Notes: a model not told the origin generated them from the letters alone. 42,544 nt of DNA from Sphingomonadales bacterium (GCA_017309275.1 JAFKLT010000075.1:1-42544), one strand, 5' to 3'; shown: positions 24,426 to 32,769, counted from the first letter of the stretch. Program-made: numbers and translations.

Positions 24426-24460
24426 TTGACAGGTCGTCCTTCAATTTAATACATATGTCC
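24426..24460 (+). promoter_or_regulatory. Promoter of the TonB receptor gene with degenerate operator
   Basis: A perfect -35 hexamer TTGACA (24426-24431) is followed by an 18-nt spacer and TACATA (24450-24455). Overlapping the -10 is ATACA-TA-TGTCC (24449-24460), which keeps the right arm of the island palindrome exactly and has two mismatches in the left arm. A repressor bound here would block the polymerase directly. It lies about 50 nt upstream of the receptor start codon. Confidence 0.5.
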
Positions 24461-24510
24461 CAATCACTCCGCCAGAGAGCGGCATGATATTGGATAGGGA
24501 GGACGGCTTC

Positions 24511-26706
24511 ATGGCAAAATCATATCATCAAATTCTCCGTTGCGGGGTGGCTCTTGGCGTTCTCTTCACGCCGCTCGCCGCGCATGCGCAGGACGAGTCG
24601 GCGTCGCCGGTTCCGGCCGCGCAGGGGGAGGATGACGCCGGGCCGCTCGGTGAGATCATCGTCACTGCGAACCGTCGCGCGACGAACCTGCAAAATACGG
24701 CGCTCTCGATCACCGCGATCGGCGGCGATGCGCTCGAAACGCAGGGCATCAATGACACGATCGCGCTGCAGCAGGTTACGCCGGGCCTGACCTTCAACCA
24801 GAACAGCAGCTTCGCGCAGCCCTATATCCGCGGGATCGGGACCGACATCACGACGCCGGGCAGCGAGTCGAGCGTCGCCACCTTCATCGACGGCGTGTAT
24901 CAGCCCTTTCCGTTCGTCGGCGTCCAGGTGCTGAATGCGATCGAGTCGATCGAGGTTCTGAAGGGGCCGCAGGGCACGCTTTACGGTCGCAACGCGACGG
25001 GCGGCGCGATCAACGTCCAGACGCGCAATCCCGACAAGGATTTCGTCGCCGAGGGCGATTTCAGCTATGGCAATTTCGACGCCAAGCTTGGGCGCATCTA
25101 TGTCTCGGTTCCGCTCGGTGACAATCTGGCGTTCAACGTTGCCGGCGCGATCAGCTCGCGCGATGGCTATGGCACCAACCTCACCACGGGCGAGGATTAT
25201 AACCGCGAAAATTACAAATATATCCGGGCCAAGCTGCGCTGGAATCCGACCGACACGCTCGAGGTGTTGCTGTCGGGCTATTATTTCCGTCGCAACGACG
25301 ATTCGAACATGGCCTATACCTATGACCCGCGCTGGGGTTCGATCCCGGCGCCGGGCGCGTTCGGCGGCAATGTGTCGTTGCTGTCCCACGACGTCTACAC
25401 CGCCTATCCGCTGATCAACCGTATCCGCGATTATGGCGGTAACCTGCGCTTCAATCTGGATGTCGGGCAGGGGACGCTCACGTCGATCACGGCCTTCCAG
25501 CGCGCTCGTGCCTTCATCGGTCCCGATTTCGTATCGACCGACGTGCCGATCTTCGATTTCCAGGCGGTCGATACCGGCCGGAATTTCTCGCAGGATCTTT
25601 ATTATTCGGGCGATTTCGGCGACGCGAGCGTTGTCGTCGGCGGCACTTATGCAAAGGCGTCGGCGCGGTTCGATCCGCTGCTGGTCCTGCTTGGCACGAC
25701 ACCGGCGACCAACTCGTACCAATATATCGATACCCAGGCGTTCGCCGCCTATGGCGAACTCACCTACAAGCTGACCGACCGTTTCTCGGTCACCGGCGGC
25801 ATCCGCTATTCGAACGAGAAGAAGACGCAGGATCGCCTCGACACCTATCTGACCGACGGCACGCAGATCGTCTCGACCCCGCGGTCGTCGCGGTCGTGGG
25901 ACAATGTGTCCTTCAAGGCGCTCGCGCAATATGACCTCGGCGATGCGATGCTCTATGCGAAGTTCGAAAGCGGCTTCAAAAGCGGATCGGTCGTCGCGGC
26001 CGAGCCCGGCCTCTATATCGAGCCCGAGACGATCGATTCTTTGGAAGTGGGCCTGAAGTCCGAATGGCTCGACCGCACGCTGCGCTTCAATCTCGCCGGC
26101 TTCTATTACAGCTACAAGAATGTGCAGGTCCAATATACCGATACGACGACCGGCCAGGCGCTGGTGGAATCGGCGGACAAGGCGCGTATCTGGGGCATCG
26201 AGGGGCAGTTGACGGCGGCGCCGAGCGATAATTTCACCTTCAACCTCGGCTTCACCTATCTCAATTCGCGCTACACCGATTTCATCAGCAGCGGTGCCTT
26301 CGTCCCGAACACGGTCCTCGTCGGACCCGGTGTTCCCGGGAACGGCAATGTGACGCTCGACGTCGCAGGCAACGACCTGGTCCGCTCGCCGCCGATCACG
26401 ATCAGCACCGACGTGAACTGGAAGATTCCGTTCGCGAACGGAAGCAGCCTCAACAATTCGGCGTCGCTCTATTTCTCCGACTCCTATTTCTTCGAGGTGA
26501 CGAACCGGACCCGGCAGAAAGCTTATGCGGTCGCCGGCGCGCAGATCCGGTATGACTTCGCGGGCGACAAATTTTCGATCGCGGTGTTCGGGCGCAACCT
26601 TACCAATACGCGCTATCTGACCAGTCTTGCGCCGAACAGCTTCGGCGATGCCGGCCAGCTCGCGCCGCCGCGTACCTATGGCGTGACGCTGTCGGCCAAA
26701 TATTGA
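24511..26706 (+). CDS. TonB-dependent receptor (outer membrane), catabolic island
   Basis: A 731-residue receptor. The start at 24511 follows AGGGAGG by 7 nt and gives a clean signal peptide (MAKSYHQILRCGVALGVLFTPLAAHAQ); an upstream ATG at 24484 would bury it. A TonB-box-like stretch (GEIIVTANRRATNLQ) and a plug with PYIRGIGTDITTPGSESSVATFIDGVYQ and IEVLKGPQGTLYGRNATGGAINVQT follow, then the barrel ending in SAKY. Receptors of this size next to aromatic or terpenoid degradation genes in sphingomonads are thought to import hydrophobic substrates. It heads the plus-strand half of the regulon; an SDR gene follows, nearly overlapping. Confidence 0.92.
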   Translation: MAKSYHQILRCGVALGVLFTPLAAHAQDESASPVPAAQGEDDAGPLGEIIVTANRRATNLQNTALSITAIGGDALETQGINDTIALQQVTPGLTFNQNSSFAQPYIRGIGTDITTPGSESSVATFIDGVYQPFPFVGVQVLNAIESIEVLKGPQGTLYGRNATGGAINVQTRNPDKDFVAEGDFSYGNFDAKLGRIYVSVPLGDNLAFNVAGAISSRDGYGTNLTTGEDYNRENYKYIRAKLRWNPTDTLEVLLSGYYFRRNDDSNMAYTYDPRWGSIPAPGAFGGNVSLLSHDVYTAYPLINRIRDYGGNLRFNLDVGQGTLTSITAFQRARAFIGPDFVSTDVPIFDFQAVDTGRNFSQDLYYSGDFGDASVVVGGTYAKASARFDPLLVLLGTTPATNSYQYIDTQAFAAYGELTYKLTDRFSVTGGIRYSNEKKTQDRLDTYLTDGTQIVSTPRSSRSWDNVSFKALAQYDLGDAMLYAKFESGFKSGSVVAAEPGLYIEPETIDSLEVGLKSEWLDRTLRFNLAGFYYSYKNVQVQYTDTTTGQALVESADKARIWGIEGQLTAAPSDNFTFNLGFTYLNSRYTDFISSGAFVPNTVLVGPGVPGNGNVTLDVAGNDLVRSPPITISTDVNWKIPFANGSSLNNSASLYFSDSYFFEVTNRTRQKAYAVAGAQIRYDFAGDKFSIAVFGRNLTNTRYLTSLAPNSFGDAGQLAPPRTYGVTLSAKY

Positions 26707-26717
26707 CGGGGCTGGTC

Positions 26718-27488
26718 GTGGGGGGACGTCTCGACGACCGGGTCGCACTGATCACCGGCGCAAGCTCGGGGATAGGTGCGGCCATCGCCCGGCGGTTTGC
26801 GGCTGAAGGCGGCCGCCTGATCGTCGCCGGCCGCGACGCGGACGGCCTCGACCGCCTGGCCGAAGAGCTCGGCCCGTCCGTCCGTCCGCTGGTCCTCGAC
26901 GTGACGCTGGCCGAGGATTGGTCCGCCGCCTGCGCCTTCGTGCTGGCGATCGAGGCGCGGCTCGACATTCTGGTCAACTGTGCGGGCGCCGGGGTCGAGG
27001 GCAATATCGAGACGCTGGACGCGGAAAGCTGGCGCAGCGGCATGGCATTGAACTGCGACAGCGTTTTCCTAGGGACGCAGGCGATGCTGCCGGCGCTCCG
27101 TCGAACCGCCGCGCCATCGGCGTCGGTCATCAATATCGCGTCGGTCGGCGGGCTTCGTCCGCAGGCCGGCTGGCTCGCCTATTGCACCGCAAAGGCGGCG
27201 GTCATCCAGATGACGCGCTGCATCGCCTTGCACGGGGCGACGCTGTCGCCGCCGCTGCGCGCGAACAGCCTGTGCCCCGGCGTGACCGAGACGCCGCTGT
27301 TCGACGCCTATGTCGACCAGTTCGGAAGCCGCGAGGCGACGCTGGCGGCCTTTGCGAAAGCGACCGCGCTGAAGCGTGTCGCGCAGCCCGAAGAGATCGC
27401 CGGCCTCGCGCTCTATCTGGCGTCGGACGAGGCTGGCTTCGTCACCGGCACCGAATATCTGATCGACGGAGGATCGGCATTGCTCTGA
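26718..27488 (+). CDS. Short-chain dehydrogenase/reductase (SDR)
   Basis: About 256 residues with TGASSGIG near the N-terminus, AGRDADGL (NADP-type region), VNCAGAG, the serine in NIASVGG and the Tyr/Lys pair in YCTAK. It ends with the usual C-terminal FVTGTEYLIDGGS. The start is uncertain: a TTG at 26703 overlaps the receptor stop, and a GTG at 26718 has GACGGGG a few nt upstream and gives the usual short lead-in; the latter is used here. It is probably co-transcribed with the TonB receptor gene. Substrate unknown; an alcohol/ketone step on the imported compound is likely. Confidence 0.87.
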   Translation: MGGRLDDRVALITGASSGIGAAIARRFAAEGGRLIVAGRDADGLDRLAEELGPSVRPLVLDVTLAEDWSAACAFVLAIEARLDILVNCAGAGVEGNIETLDAESWRSGMALNCDSVFLGTQAMLPALRRTAAPSASVINIASVGGLRPQAGWLAYCTAKAAVIQMTRCIALHGATLSPPLRANSLCPGVTETPLFDAYVDQFGSREATLAAFAKATALKRVAQPEEIAGLALYLASDEAGFVTGTEYLIDGGSALL

Positions 27489-27552
27489 CCTGCGCGCGTA
27501 TTGGCGCGGGTCCGGGCAACAGGGCGATTGCCAGCTGCGAAAATGCATATTA

Positions 27553-27564
27553 GGACAAGTGTCC
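27553..27564. promoter_or_regulatory. Operator GGACAAGTGTCC upstream of the acyl-CoA ligase gene
   Basis: A perfect palindrome with a 2-bp centre, preceded by A and followed by GAATATT. It begins 37 nt upstream of the ligase start codon (27590). The 19 nt from the palindrome on match the minus-strand sequence before the CrtC-like gene exactly. A separate promoter for the ligase operon is implied, although no convincing -35 box was found. Confidence 0.6.
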
Positions 27565-27589
27565 GAATATTTGTGGAAGAAGGATTCGC

Positions 27590-29146
27590 ATGTTCAGCGA
27601 TATGATGCGCGCAACGGCCCAGCGTCATGGCGATCGGCCGGCGGTCGTTTTCGGCGACGCGCGGCTGACGCATGCCGAGGTTTACGAGCGCGCTTGCCGC
27701 CTCGCCAATCTGCTGCGCGAGCATGGCGTCGCGCCGGGCGAGGGCGTCGCGTCGCTGGGCCGAAACCGGCTGTCCTCGATCGAGGAATTGGGCGCGGTCG
27801 CGCTTGGCGGGTTCGTCCGCTCGCCGCTGTATCTGCAGGATGCGCCCCAGCGCCAGGCCTTCATGCTGCAGCGCGTGCGCTCCGCCGCGCTGATCGTCGA
27901 CGCCGCGTGCTGGCCGCCGCTGGCGGAAGCGCTGGGAGCCGAGGGGCGCGCTGCGCTGAAGCTGGTCCTCGTGCGCGACAGCGGCCCCGATGCCGCGGCG
28001 CCGGCGATCGATTATGAAGCCGCGCTCGCGAGCAGCTCCGCGCAGGACCCGCGCGCCGAAGCCGATCCCGATGAAACCCATGTCATCCGCTTCTCCGCCG
28101 GCACGACCGGGATGCCGAAGCCGATCGCCCATTCGCAGCGCGCCTATTGCCTCGCGAACGAGGAGGTTCTGTCGAGCACCGCGCCGCTGGCGCCCGACGA
28201 CGTTTATCTGGCGGTTTCGCCCTATTCGCACGCCTCGGGCAATCTGATCTGGCCGTTCGTGCGCGCGGGCGCCTCGCACGTCCTGATGAGCGGCGGCTTC
28301 GATGCCGACGCCGCGCTCGACCTGATCGAGCGGCACCGCGTGACGACGCTCTTTCTGGTGCCGACGATGATCCAGCGCCTGCTTTCCTCGCCGCGCTGCG
28401 CCACGACCGATCTCAGTTCGGTGCGCCGCATCGTGTACGGCGCGGCGCCGATCCCGCAGGACCTGATCCGCCGCGCGCTCGACACCTTCGGCGATGTGCT
28501 TAGCCAATCCTATGGTCAGTCCGAAATCGTTCCGATCACCTGTCTGACGCCCGCCGATCACCGGGCGGAGGCCGAGCATCCGACCGGGCGCCTCGCATCG
28601 GCGGGGCGGCCGACGCCGAACACCGCGGTGCGGATCGAGGGGGCCGACGGCGCGATCCTGGGCGTGGGCGAAGTCGGGCAGATCGTCGGCCGCAGCCCGG
28701 GCGCGATGCAGGGCATCTATGGCGACCCCGCCGCAACCGCGGAGCGGATTACCGCCGACGGCTGGGTCCGCACCGGCGATCTCGGCCGGATCGACGAGGC
28801 AGGCTTCCTGTTCGTGGTCGACCGCATGGACGACATCATCATTTCGGGCGGGTTCAACATCGCGCCGTCCGAAATCGAGGATGCGCTCAACCTCCATGCC
28901 GAGGTCGTCGAGGCGGTGGCTTTCGGCATAGCCGATCCGAAATGGGGCAGCGCGCCGGTTGCGGTGGTTCGGCTCGACGCCGGTTCGAAACTGGATGGCG
29001 AGGCGCTGATCGAATGGTGCCGCCAGCATGTCGGGCCGGTGAAGAAGCCCGCGCAGATCCTGCTCGTCGACGATCCGCTGCCGGTGAACGCCGCGGGCAA
29101 GCTGATGCGGCGCGTGGCAAAGGATGTGTATGCCGACCGTTTCTGA
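27590..29146 (+). CDS. Acyl-CoA synthetase (AMP-forming)
   Basis: A 518-residue ANL-superfamily enzyme. The P-loop-like motif FSAGTTGMPKPIAHSQRAY is near residues 165-185, YGQSE near 305, and the hinge region VRTGDLGRIDEAGFLFVVDRMDDIIISGGFNIAPSEIEDAL near 395-435. The C-terminal lysine lies in NAAGKLMRR. It activates a carboxylic acid with ATP and CoA in the cytoplasm, marking the entry of the degraded molecule into beta-oxidation. The start follows AAGAAGGA. The 3' end overlaps the thioesterase gene by 17 nt. The acid chain it prefers cannot be predicted from these motifs. Confidence 0.93.
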   Translation: MFSDMMRATAQRHGDRPAVVFGDARLTHAEVYERACRLANLLREHGVAPGEGVASLGRNRLSSIEELGAVALGGFVRSPLYLQDAPQRQAFMLQRVRSAALIVDAACWPPLAEALGAEGRAALKLVLVRDSGPDAAAPAIDYEAALASSSAQDPRAEADPDETHVIRFSAGTTGMPKPIAHSQRAYCLANEEVLSSTAPLAPDDVYLAVSPYSHASGNLIWPFVRAGASHVLMSGGFDADAALDLIERHRVTTLFLVPTMIQRLLSSPRCATTDLSSVRRIVYGAAPIPQDLIRRALDTFGDVLSQSYGQSEIVPITCLTPADHRAEAEHPTGRLASAGRPTPNTAVRIEGADGAILGVGEVGQIVGRSPGAMQGIYGDPAATAERITADGWVRTGDLGRIDEAGFLFVVDRMDDIIISGGFNIAPSEIEDALNLHAEVVEAVAFGIADPKWGSAPVAVVRLDAGSKLDGEALIEWCRQHVGPVKKPAQILLVDDPLPVNAAGKLMRRVAKDVYADRF

Positions 29147-29552
29147 CGCGCCGTTGCTTCGGCGTCCGGCATGGTCGGTACGGCTGCCGGTGGATCCTGA
29201 ATATGCCGGGCTTCGGCATGTGGGAAACCTGGAGTTCGCGCGCCTGTTTCAGGAGGCGCGGCTCGGCTTCAGCCGGTATCTGGTCGGCCGGATGCAGGGG
29301 GTACAGCATTTCGGCGACCAGATGATCGTCCACATCAGCATGGATTTCGCCCGCGAGATCCTCTGGAGCCCCGATATCGAGGTCCATGTTCGCGTGGGGA
29401 ATATCGGCCGGTCTTCCTACGAACTCGATCTGAGTATCTGGGACGGCGACACGGTGGCGGTGCGCTCGAAGACCGTCAATGTCTGGATGGAGGACGACGC
29501 ACCCGCCCCGATCAATGACGAGGCGAGGGCGCTGCTGGTCGCCTCCCGATAA
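29130..29552 (+). CDS. Hotdog-fold acyl-CoA thioesterase
   Basis: About 140 residues of the 4-hydroxybenzoyl-CoA thioesterase type. VDPEYAGLRHVGNLEFARLFQEARLGF corresponds to the usual D...GHVNNxxYxxxFExAR signature; one Asn of the NN pair is Gly here. The fold has a long central helix followed by beta strands. Such enzymes hydrolyse acyl-CoA thioesters, often to recycle CoA from dead-end intermediates. The ATG at 29130 has AAAGGA 5 nt upstream; another ATG at 29124 is in frame. It overlaps the ligase gene, so both are coupled. Confidence 0.78.
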   Translation: MPTVSDAPLLRRPAWSVRLPVDPEYAGLRHVGNLEFARLFQEARLGFSRYLVGRMQGVQHFGDQMIVHISMDFAREILWSPDIEVHVRVGNIGRSSYELDLSIWDGDTVAVRSKTVNVWMEDDAPAPINDEARALLVASR

Positions 29553-29633
29553 AGCAGGACAAGGCAGGCGAAGCATGGGGCCCGGGCATTATCCGATGCC
29601 CTTCGCATGCCGCGCCGCGCTGAAAGGTGGAAC

Positions 29634-30764
29634 ATGGAATTTCAACTGTCTGATCTGCAGCGCGAGCTGGTCGAGGGCGTCGAACGCTATCTTCGCGATG
29701 CTGCGACGCCGGAGGCGGCGCGCGCCTCGCTCGATCGCGAGCCCCACGGTTATGATCGCGAACTCTGGCGGGGGCTGGCTTCGCTCGGCGTGACCGGGCT
29801 CTCCATCGGCGAGGCTTATGGAGGCATGGGCCTTGGCGACCTGGAACTGGGTTTCGTCGCGGAATGCGCGGGCCGCTTTCTCGTGCGCGCGCCGCTGGGG
29901 TCGACGATATGGCGCTCGGCGGCGGCGATCGAATTGCTCGGCAGCGAGGCACAGAAAGAGCGGTGGCTGACGAAAATTGCGGCTGGCGACATTGCCGTTG
30001 CCTATGTCGATGTCGCCGCGCACGCGTTCGCCGAACCTGAGATCGCGGGCGGCCGCCTGACGGCCCGCTTCTCGGTCGTCGCGGATGCGATGGCGGCAGA
30101 CCTGTTCGTCGTCGTTGCGCCCGGCGGCGCATGGCTGATCGAGGCCGAGGATGAAGGCGTCGCGCGCACGGCGCTCGAAACATTCGATCTTCTGCAGCCG
30201 AGCGCCGACGTCGCGCTGACGGGCGCGACGGCGGAACCGATGGGCGCCGCGGCGGAGCCGATGGGCGCCGCGGCGGAGCCGATGGGCGAGCGCGACGTGC
30301 GGGATGCCATCCGGTTCCTGCGACAGCGGGCGGCCGTGCTCACGGCATTCGAACAGGTCGGCATGTGTCAGGCCGCGATCGATGGGGCGGTCGCCTATGC
30401 CAAGGAAAGATACGCCTTCGGGCGCGCGATCGGGTCGTTCCAGGCGGTCAAGCATCTGCTCGCCGACATGTATGTCAAAATGGAGATCGCCCGGTCGAAC
30501 AGCTATTATGCGGGCTGGGCGCTGGCGACGCGCGATGCGAACCTGACGGCCGCCGCCGCCGCGGCGCATTTGTCCGCGACCGACGCGCTGCGCCACTGTG
30601 CCGCCAACGCGATCCAGGTTCATGGCGGGATCGGCTTCACCTGGGAACTCGATTGCCACCTTCGCTATCGCCGCGCGCACCATCTTGCGCTCCAGTCGGG
30701 GCCGGCGCGCCTTTGGCAGGATGATCTGATCGACGCGCTCGCCCGGCAGAGGGAGGCCGCCTGA
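29634..30764 (+). CDS. Acyl-CoA dehydrogenase, subunit of a probable heteromeric pair (1)
   Basis: A 376-residue acyl-CoA dehydrogenase. The flavin-contact stretch YAFGRAIGSFQAVKHLLADMY and the C-terminal QVHGGIGFTWELDCHLRYRRAH are present. The middle domain is short and lacks the usual TEP/WITN-type flavin motifs; in their place, at about residue 200, is a 7-residue repeat (AEPMGAA, nearly three copies). A second dehydrogenase gene follows with a 1-nt overlap (TGATG). Adjacent, co-translated pairs form alpha2-beta2 enzymes in steroid side-chain degradation (ChsE/FadE types), with one full flavin site per pair. The start at 29634 follows AAGGTGG. Confidence 0.88.
   Translation: MEFQLSDLQRELVEGVERYLRDAATPEAARASLDREPHGYDRELWRGLASLGVTGLSIGEAYGGMGLGDLELGFVAECAGRFLVRAPLGSTIWRSAAAIELLGSEAQKERWLTKIAAGDIAVAYVDVAAHAFAEPEIAGGRLTARFSVVADAMAADLFVVVAPGGAWLIEAEDEGVARTALETFDLLQPSADVALTGATAEPMGAAAEPMGAAAEPMGERDVRDAIRFLRQRAAVLTAFEQVGMCQAAIDGAVAYAKERYAFGRAIGSFQAVKHLLADMYVKMEIARSNSYYAGWALATRDANLTAAAAAAHLSATDALRHCAANAIQVHGGIGFTWELDCHLRYRRAHHLALQSGPARLWQDDLIDALARQREAA
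30231..30287 (+). repeat. 21-bp in-frame tandem repeat (AEPMGAA) inside acyl-CoA dehydrogenase gene
   Basis: About 2.7 copies of a 21-bp unit encoding AEPMGAA (30231-30251, 30252-30272, 30273-30287). Copies two and three are identical over the shared 15 nt, and copy one differs by one base (GAA for GAG). The near identity suggests recent expansion by slippage. It falls in the linker between the middle and C-terminal domains. Confidence 0.85.
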
Positions 30765-31969
30765 TGGATTTTTCGGACAACGCCCGCGATGCCGCCTTTC
30801 GCGCGGAGGCGCGCGCCTGGCTCGATGCCAATCGCCCGGTCGAACTGGCGCCGCAACTTGCCGAACTCGGGTTCGCGCCGAACAGCCTGCGCGATGCCGA
30901 CCTGCTTGCGGAATCGCGCAAATGGCAACGCCGCAAGGCCGACGCCGGATGGGCGTGCATCCACTGGCCCGGCGCCTATGGCGGCCGCGACGCGTCGCCG
31001 GTCGAGCGGATCATCTGGAAACAGGAAGAGGGGATTTACGCCAATCTCTCGCACCTGTTCTTCATCGGTCAGAATATGTGCGGGCCGACGCTGATCGACC
31101 ATGCGACCGAAGAGCAGAAGCGTCGTTACCTGCCGCCGATCGTTTCGGGCGATGAAATCTGGTGCCAGCTCTTTTCCGAGCCGACGGCGGGATCGGATCT
31201 CGCGGCGGTTCAGACGCGCGCCGTGCGCGACGGCGACGACTGGGTCGTCAACGGGCAAAAGGTCTGGACCAGCGGGGCGCATTTCTCGAACTTCGGCCTG
31301 TTGCTTGCGCGGACCGATCCCACCGTCGCCAAGCATCAGGGGCTGACCATGTTCTTCCTCGATATGGCATCGCCGGGCATCGACATCCGGCCGATCCGCC
31401 AGGCCGACGGCGGCGCCGAATTCAACGAGGTGTTCTTTGCCGATGTGCGCATTCCCGACAGCCAGCGGCTGGGCGCGCCGGGCGAAGGCTGGAAGGTGGC
31501 GCTTGGCACCCTGATGAACGAACGGCTTTCGCACGGCACCGGTATGCCGACGGGCTTTCCCGAACTGCTCGATCTTGCCCAGTCCGATCGCGCGGGCGGG
31601 CGACCGATCGACGATCCGGCAGTCCGCGCGAAGCTTGCCTCGCTGGCGGTTCGTGAAAGCGGTCTGCGGCTGACCGGGCTGCGGCTGGTCGGGGGACTGA
31701 AACGCGGCGAGGCGCCCGGTCCCGCCAGTTCGATCGGCAAGCTGGTCGCGGGACCGATGATGCAGGAGGTCGCCGCGCTGGCGATCGAGATGCAGGGGGC
31801 GATGGGCGTGGTGTCCGAATATGGAAAGGCCGAGGCCGCGGCGCGATTCCAGACGATGCTGCTCCGTTCGGCGGCGACGCGGATCGAGGGCGGGACCGAC
31901 GAAATATTGAGGAACATCATCGCCGAGCGCGTTTTGGGGCTTCCGCCCGAACCACGTGTTGACAAATAG
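30764..31969 (+). CDS. Acyl-CoA dehydrogenase, subunit of a probable heteromeric pair (2)
   Basis: A 401-residue acyl-CoA dehydrogenase with a complete middle domain: QLFSEPTAGSDLAAVQTRAVRDGDDWVVNGQKVWTSGAHFSNFGLLLART carries the flavin/substrate-binding motifs missing from its partner. The C-terminal part has RIEGGTDEILRNIIAERVLGLP. It begins on the last base of the preceding gene. Homologues in cholesterol and bile-acid degradation are arranged the same way. The pair should introduce an alpha-beta double bond into the CoA ester of the unknown substrate. It could alternatively take part in removal of a phosphorylated hydroxyl, as LvaC does. Confidence 0.9.
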   Translation: MDFSDNARDAAFRAEARAWLDANRPVELAPQLAELGFAPNSLRDADLLAESRKWQRRKADAGWACIHWPGAYGGRDASPVERIIWKQEEGIYANLSHLFFIGQNMCGPTLIDHATEEQKRRYLPPIVSGDEIWCQLFSEPTAGSDLAAVQTRAVRDGDDWVVNGQKVWTSGAHFSNFGLLLARTDPTVAKHQGLTMFFLDMASPGIDIRPIRQADGGAEFNEVFFADVRIPDSQRLGAPGEGWKVALGTLMNERLSHGTGMPTGFPELLDLAQSDRAGGRPIDDPAVRAKLASLAVRESGLRLTGLRLVGGLKRGEAPGPASSIGKLVAGPMMQEVAALAIEMQGAMGVVSEYGKAEAAARFQTMLLRSAATRIEGGTDEILRNIIAERVLGLPPEPRVDK

Positions 31970-31989
31970 GACGCGCGTCTCGTTATGGT
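31959..31989 (+). promoter_or_regulatory. Promoter of tetR with a weak operator-like palindrome
   Basis: TTGACA (31959-31964), overlapping the end of the acyl-CoA dehydrogenase gene, is followed by TATGGT (31984-31989) after a long 19-nt spacer, or by GTTATG after 17. Inside the spacer is GGACG-CG-CGTCT (31969-31980), whose core GACGC/GCGTC is a perfect palindrome and which resembles a degenerate form of the island operator. Autoregulation is plausible, but the site differs in both inner half-site bases. Confidence 0.4.
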
Positions 31990-31998
31990 TGCGTGACG

Positions 31999-32034
31999 GG
32001 AGTGCAAAGCACGCAAAGGCGTGTTAGGCACTCC
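31999..32034 (+). other. Two-step hairpin upstream of tetR
   Basis: Outer arms GGAGTGC (31999-32005) and GCACTCC (32028-32034) are perfectly complementary. Inner arms CACGC (32010-32014) and GCGTG (32019-32023) are also complementary, with an AAAG loop. AAAG and TTAG form a symmetrical internal loop. It lies in the probable tetR leader, 36 nt before the start codon, and has no T-run. It could control translation, act as a weak terminator of the upstream operon, or stabilise RNA. Confidence 0.55.
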
Positions 32035-32069
32035 GTGGCTCGCAAGAATATGGACGAAGATCGGACGCG

Positions 32070-32696
32070 ATGACGGTAAATCCCAAACCCAGCCTGCTAG
32101 ATCCCAATGATCTCAGTCCCAATCAGCTCGCCAAGCGCAAGAAGATCATCCAGGCCGCCGGCCGGGTAATGGTGCGCGACGGTATCGCGGCGTGCACGGC
32201 ACGATCGGTTACGGCCGAAAGCGGCATGTCGACTTCGGCGATGCATTATTATTTCAGCGATACCGACGAGATTCTCGATCTGGCGTTCCGCTCGGTGATG
32301 GAGGGCTTTCTCGATCTCATCGAAAGCGCGGCGGCGCGGCATGAAAATCCTGTTCGCGCCCTGTGGGCGGCGGCGAATGCCTATTTCGAACGGTCGAGCG
32401 ACAGTATCCGCGCGACCGGCGAGCATGGCGAACAGCACGCTCCGATGATCTGGTTCGAATTTCACGCGCAGAGTCTGCGCACCGGAAACATCACAACGGT
32501 GAAGGAATTGTCCGACCGCGGTTCGGCCTTTTTCCAGACCCTGCTCGAACGGTGCGACGTCGAGGCTCCGCAACAGAAGGCAGAGACGCTGTACTGCGCC
32601 CTGCTCGGCGCGGCGGTCCGCGATTCGCTTTCGCGCCGTCCAACCTCCGAGTGGGTGGCCTCTCTCTTTGCCGCGCTGGCTCTGCCGTTGCCGTAA
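32070..32696 (+). CDS. TetR/AcrR-family regulator, probable master repressor of the catabolic island
   Basis: A 208-residue TetR protein. The helix-turn-helix covers KKIIQAAGRVMVRDGIAACTARSVTAESGMSTSAMHYYFSDTDEIL (about residues 24-69). The ligand domain includes WFEFHAQSLRTGN, which may form part of the effector pocket. It is the only regulator encoded inside the catabolic island, and lies between promoters that carry the palindrome GGACA-N2-TGTCC. TetR proteins typically bind 10-20-bp palindromes overlapping promoters, so it is the best candidate for the binding protein. The inducer is probably a CoA ester or the substrate itself (inferred). The ribosome-binding site is weak. Confidence 0.88.
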   Translation: MTVNPKPSLLDPNDLSPNQLAKRKKIIQAAGRVMVRDGIAACTARSVTAESGMSTSAMHYYFSDTDEILDLAFRSVMEGFLDLIESAAARHENPVRALWAAANAYFERSSDSIRATGEHGEQHAPMIWFEFHAQSLRTGNITTVKELSDRGSAFFQTLLERCDVEAPQQKAETLYCALLGAAVRDSLSRRPTSEWVASLFAALALPLP

Positions 32697-32717
32697 AACC
32701 GGGCATTTCACTCGATA

Positions 32718-32729
32718 GGACGCTTGTCA
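32718..32729. promoter_or_regulatory. Weak operator GGACGCTTGTCA upstream of the thiolase gene
   Basis: It matches the island palindrome with one mismatch per arm (GGACG and TGTCA). It lies 35 bp centre-to-centre upstream of the better site at 32753-32764, just after the tetR stop. It could be an auxiliary site. Confidence 0.35.
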
Positions 32730-32740
32730 CAAAAATCGGG

Positions 32741-32769
32741 TTGCAAATTTAAGTACACTTGTCCTAATT
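32741..32769 (+). promoter_or_regulatory. Promoter with operator GTACACTTGTCC for the thiolase operon
   Basis: GTACA-CT-TGTCC (32753-32764) matches the island operator with one mismatch. TTGCAA (32741-32746) as -35 and CCTAAT (32763-32768) as -10 are separated by 16 nt, with the operator between them. The layout matches the Rieske promoter. It implies the thiolase, ferredoxin, SDR and HisD-like genes start from their own promoter rather than only reading through from tetR. Confidence 0.5.

Noticed and set aside
24520-26748. A 742-codon minus-strand open frame opposite the TonB receptor gene
   Set aside because: It is the antisense of a clear receptor gene, is rich in Arg and Ala with no domain, and arises from GC3 bias.
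30231-30287. CRISPR-like repeat
   Set aside because: The repeats are contiguous, in frame and without spacers; it is a coding tandem repeat.
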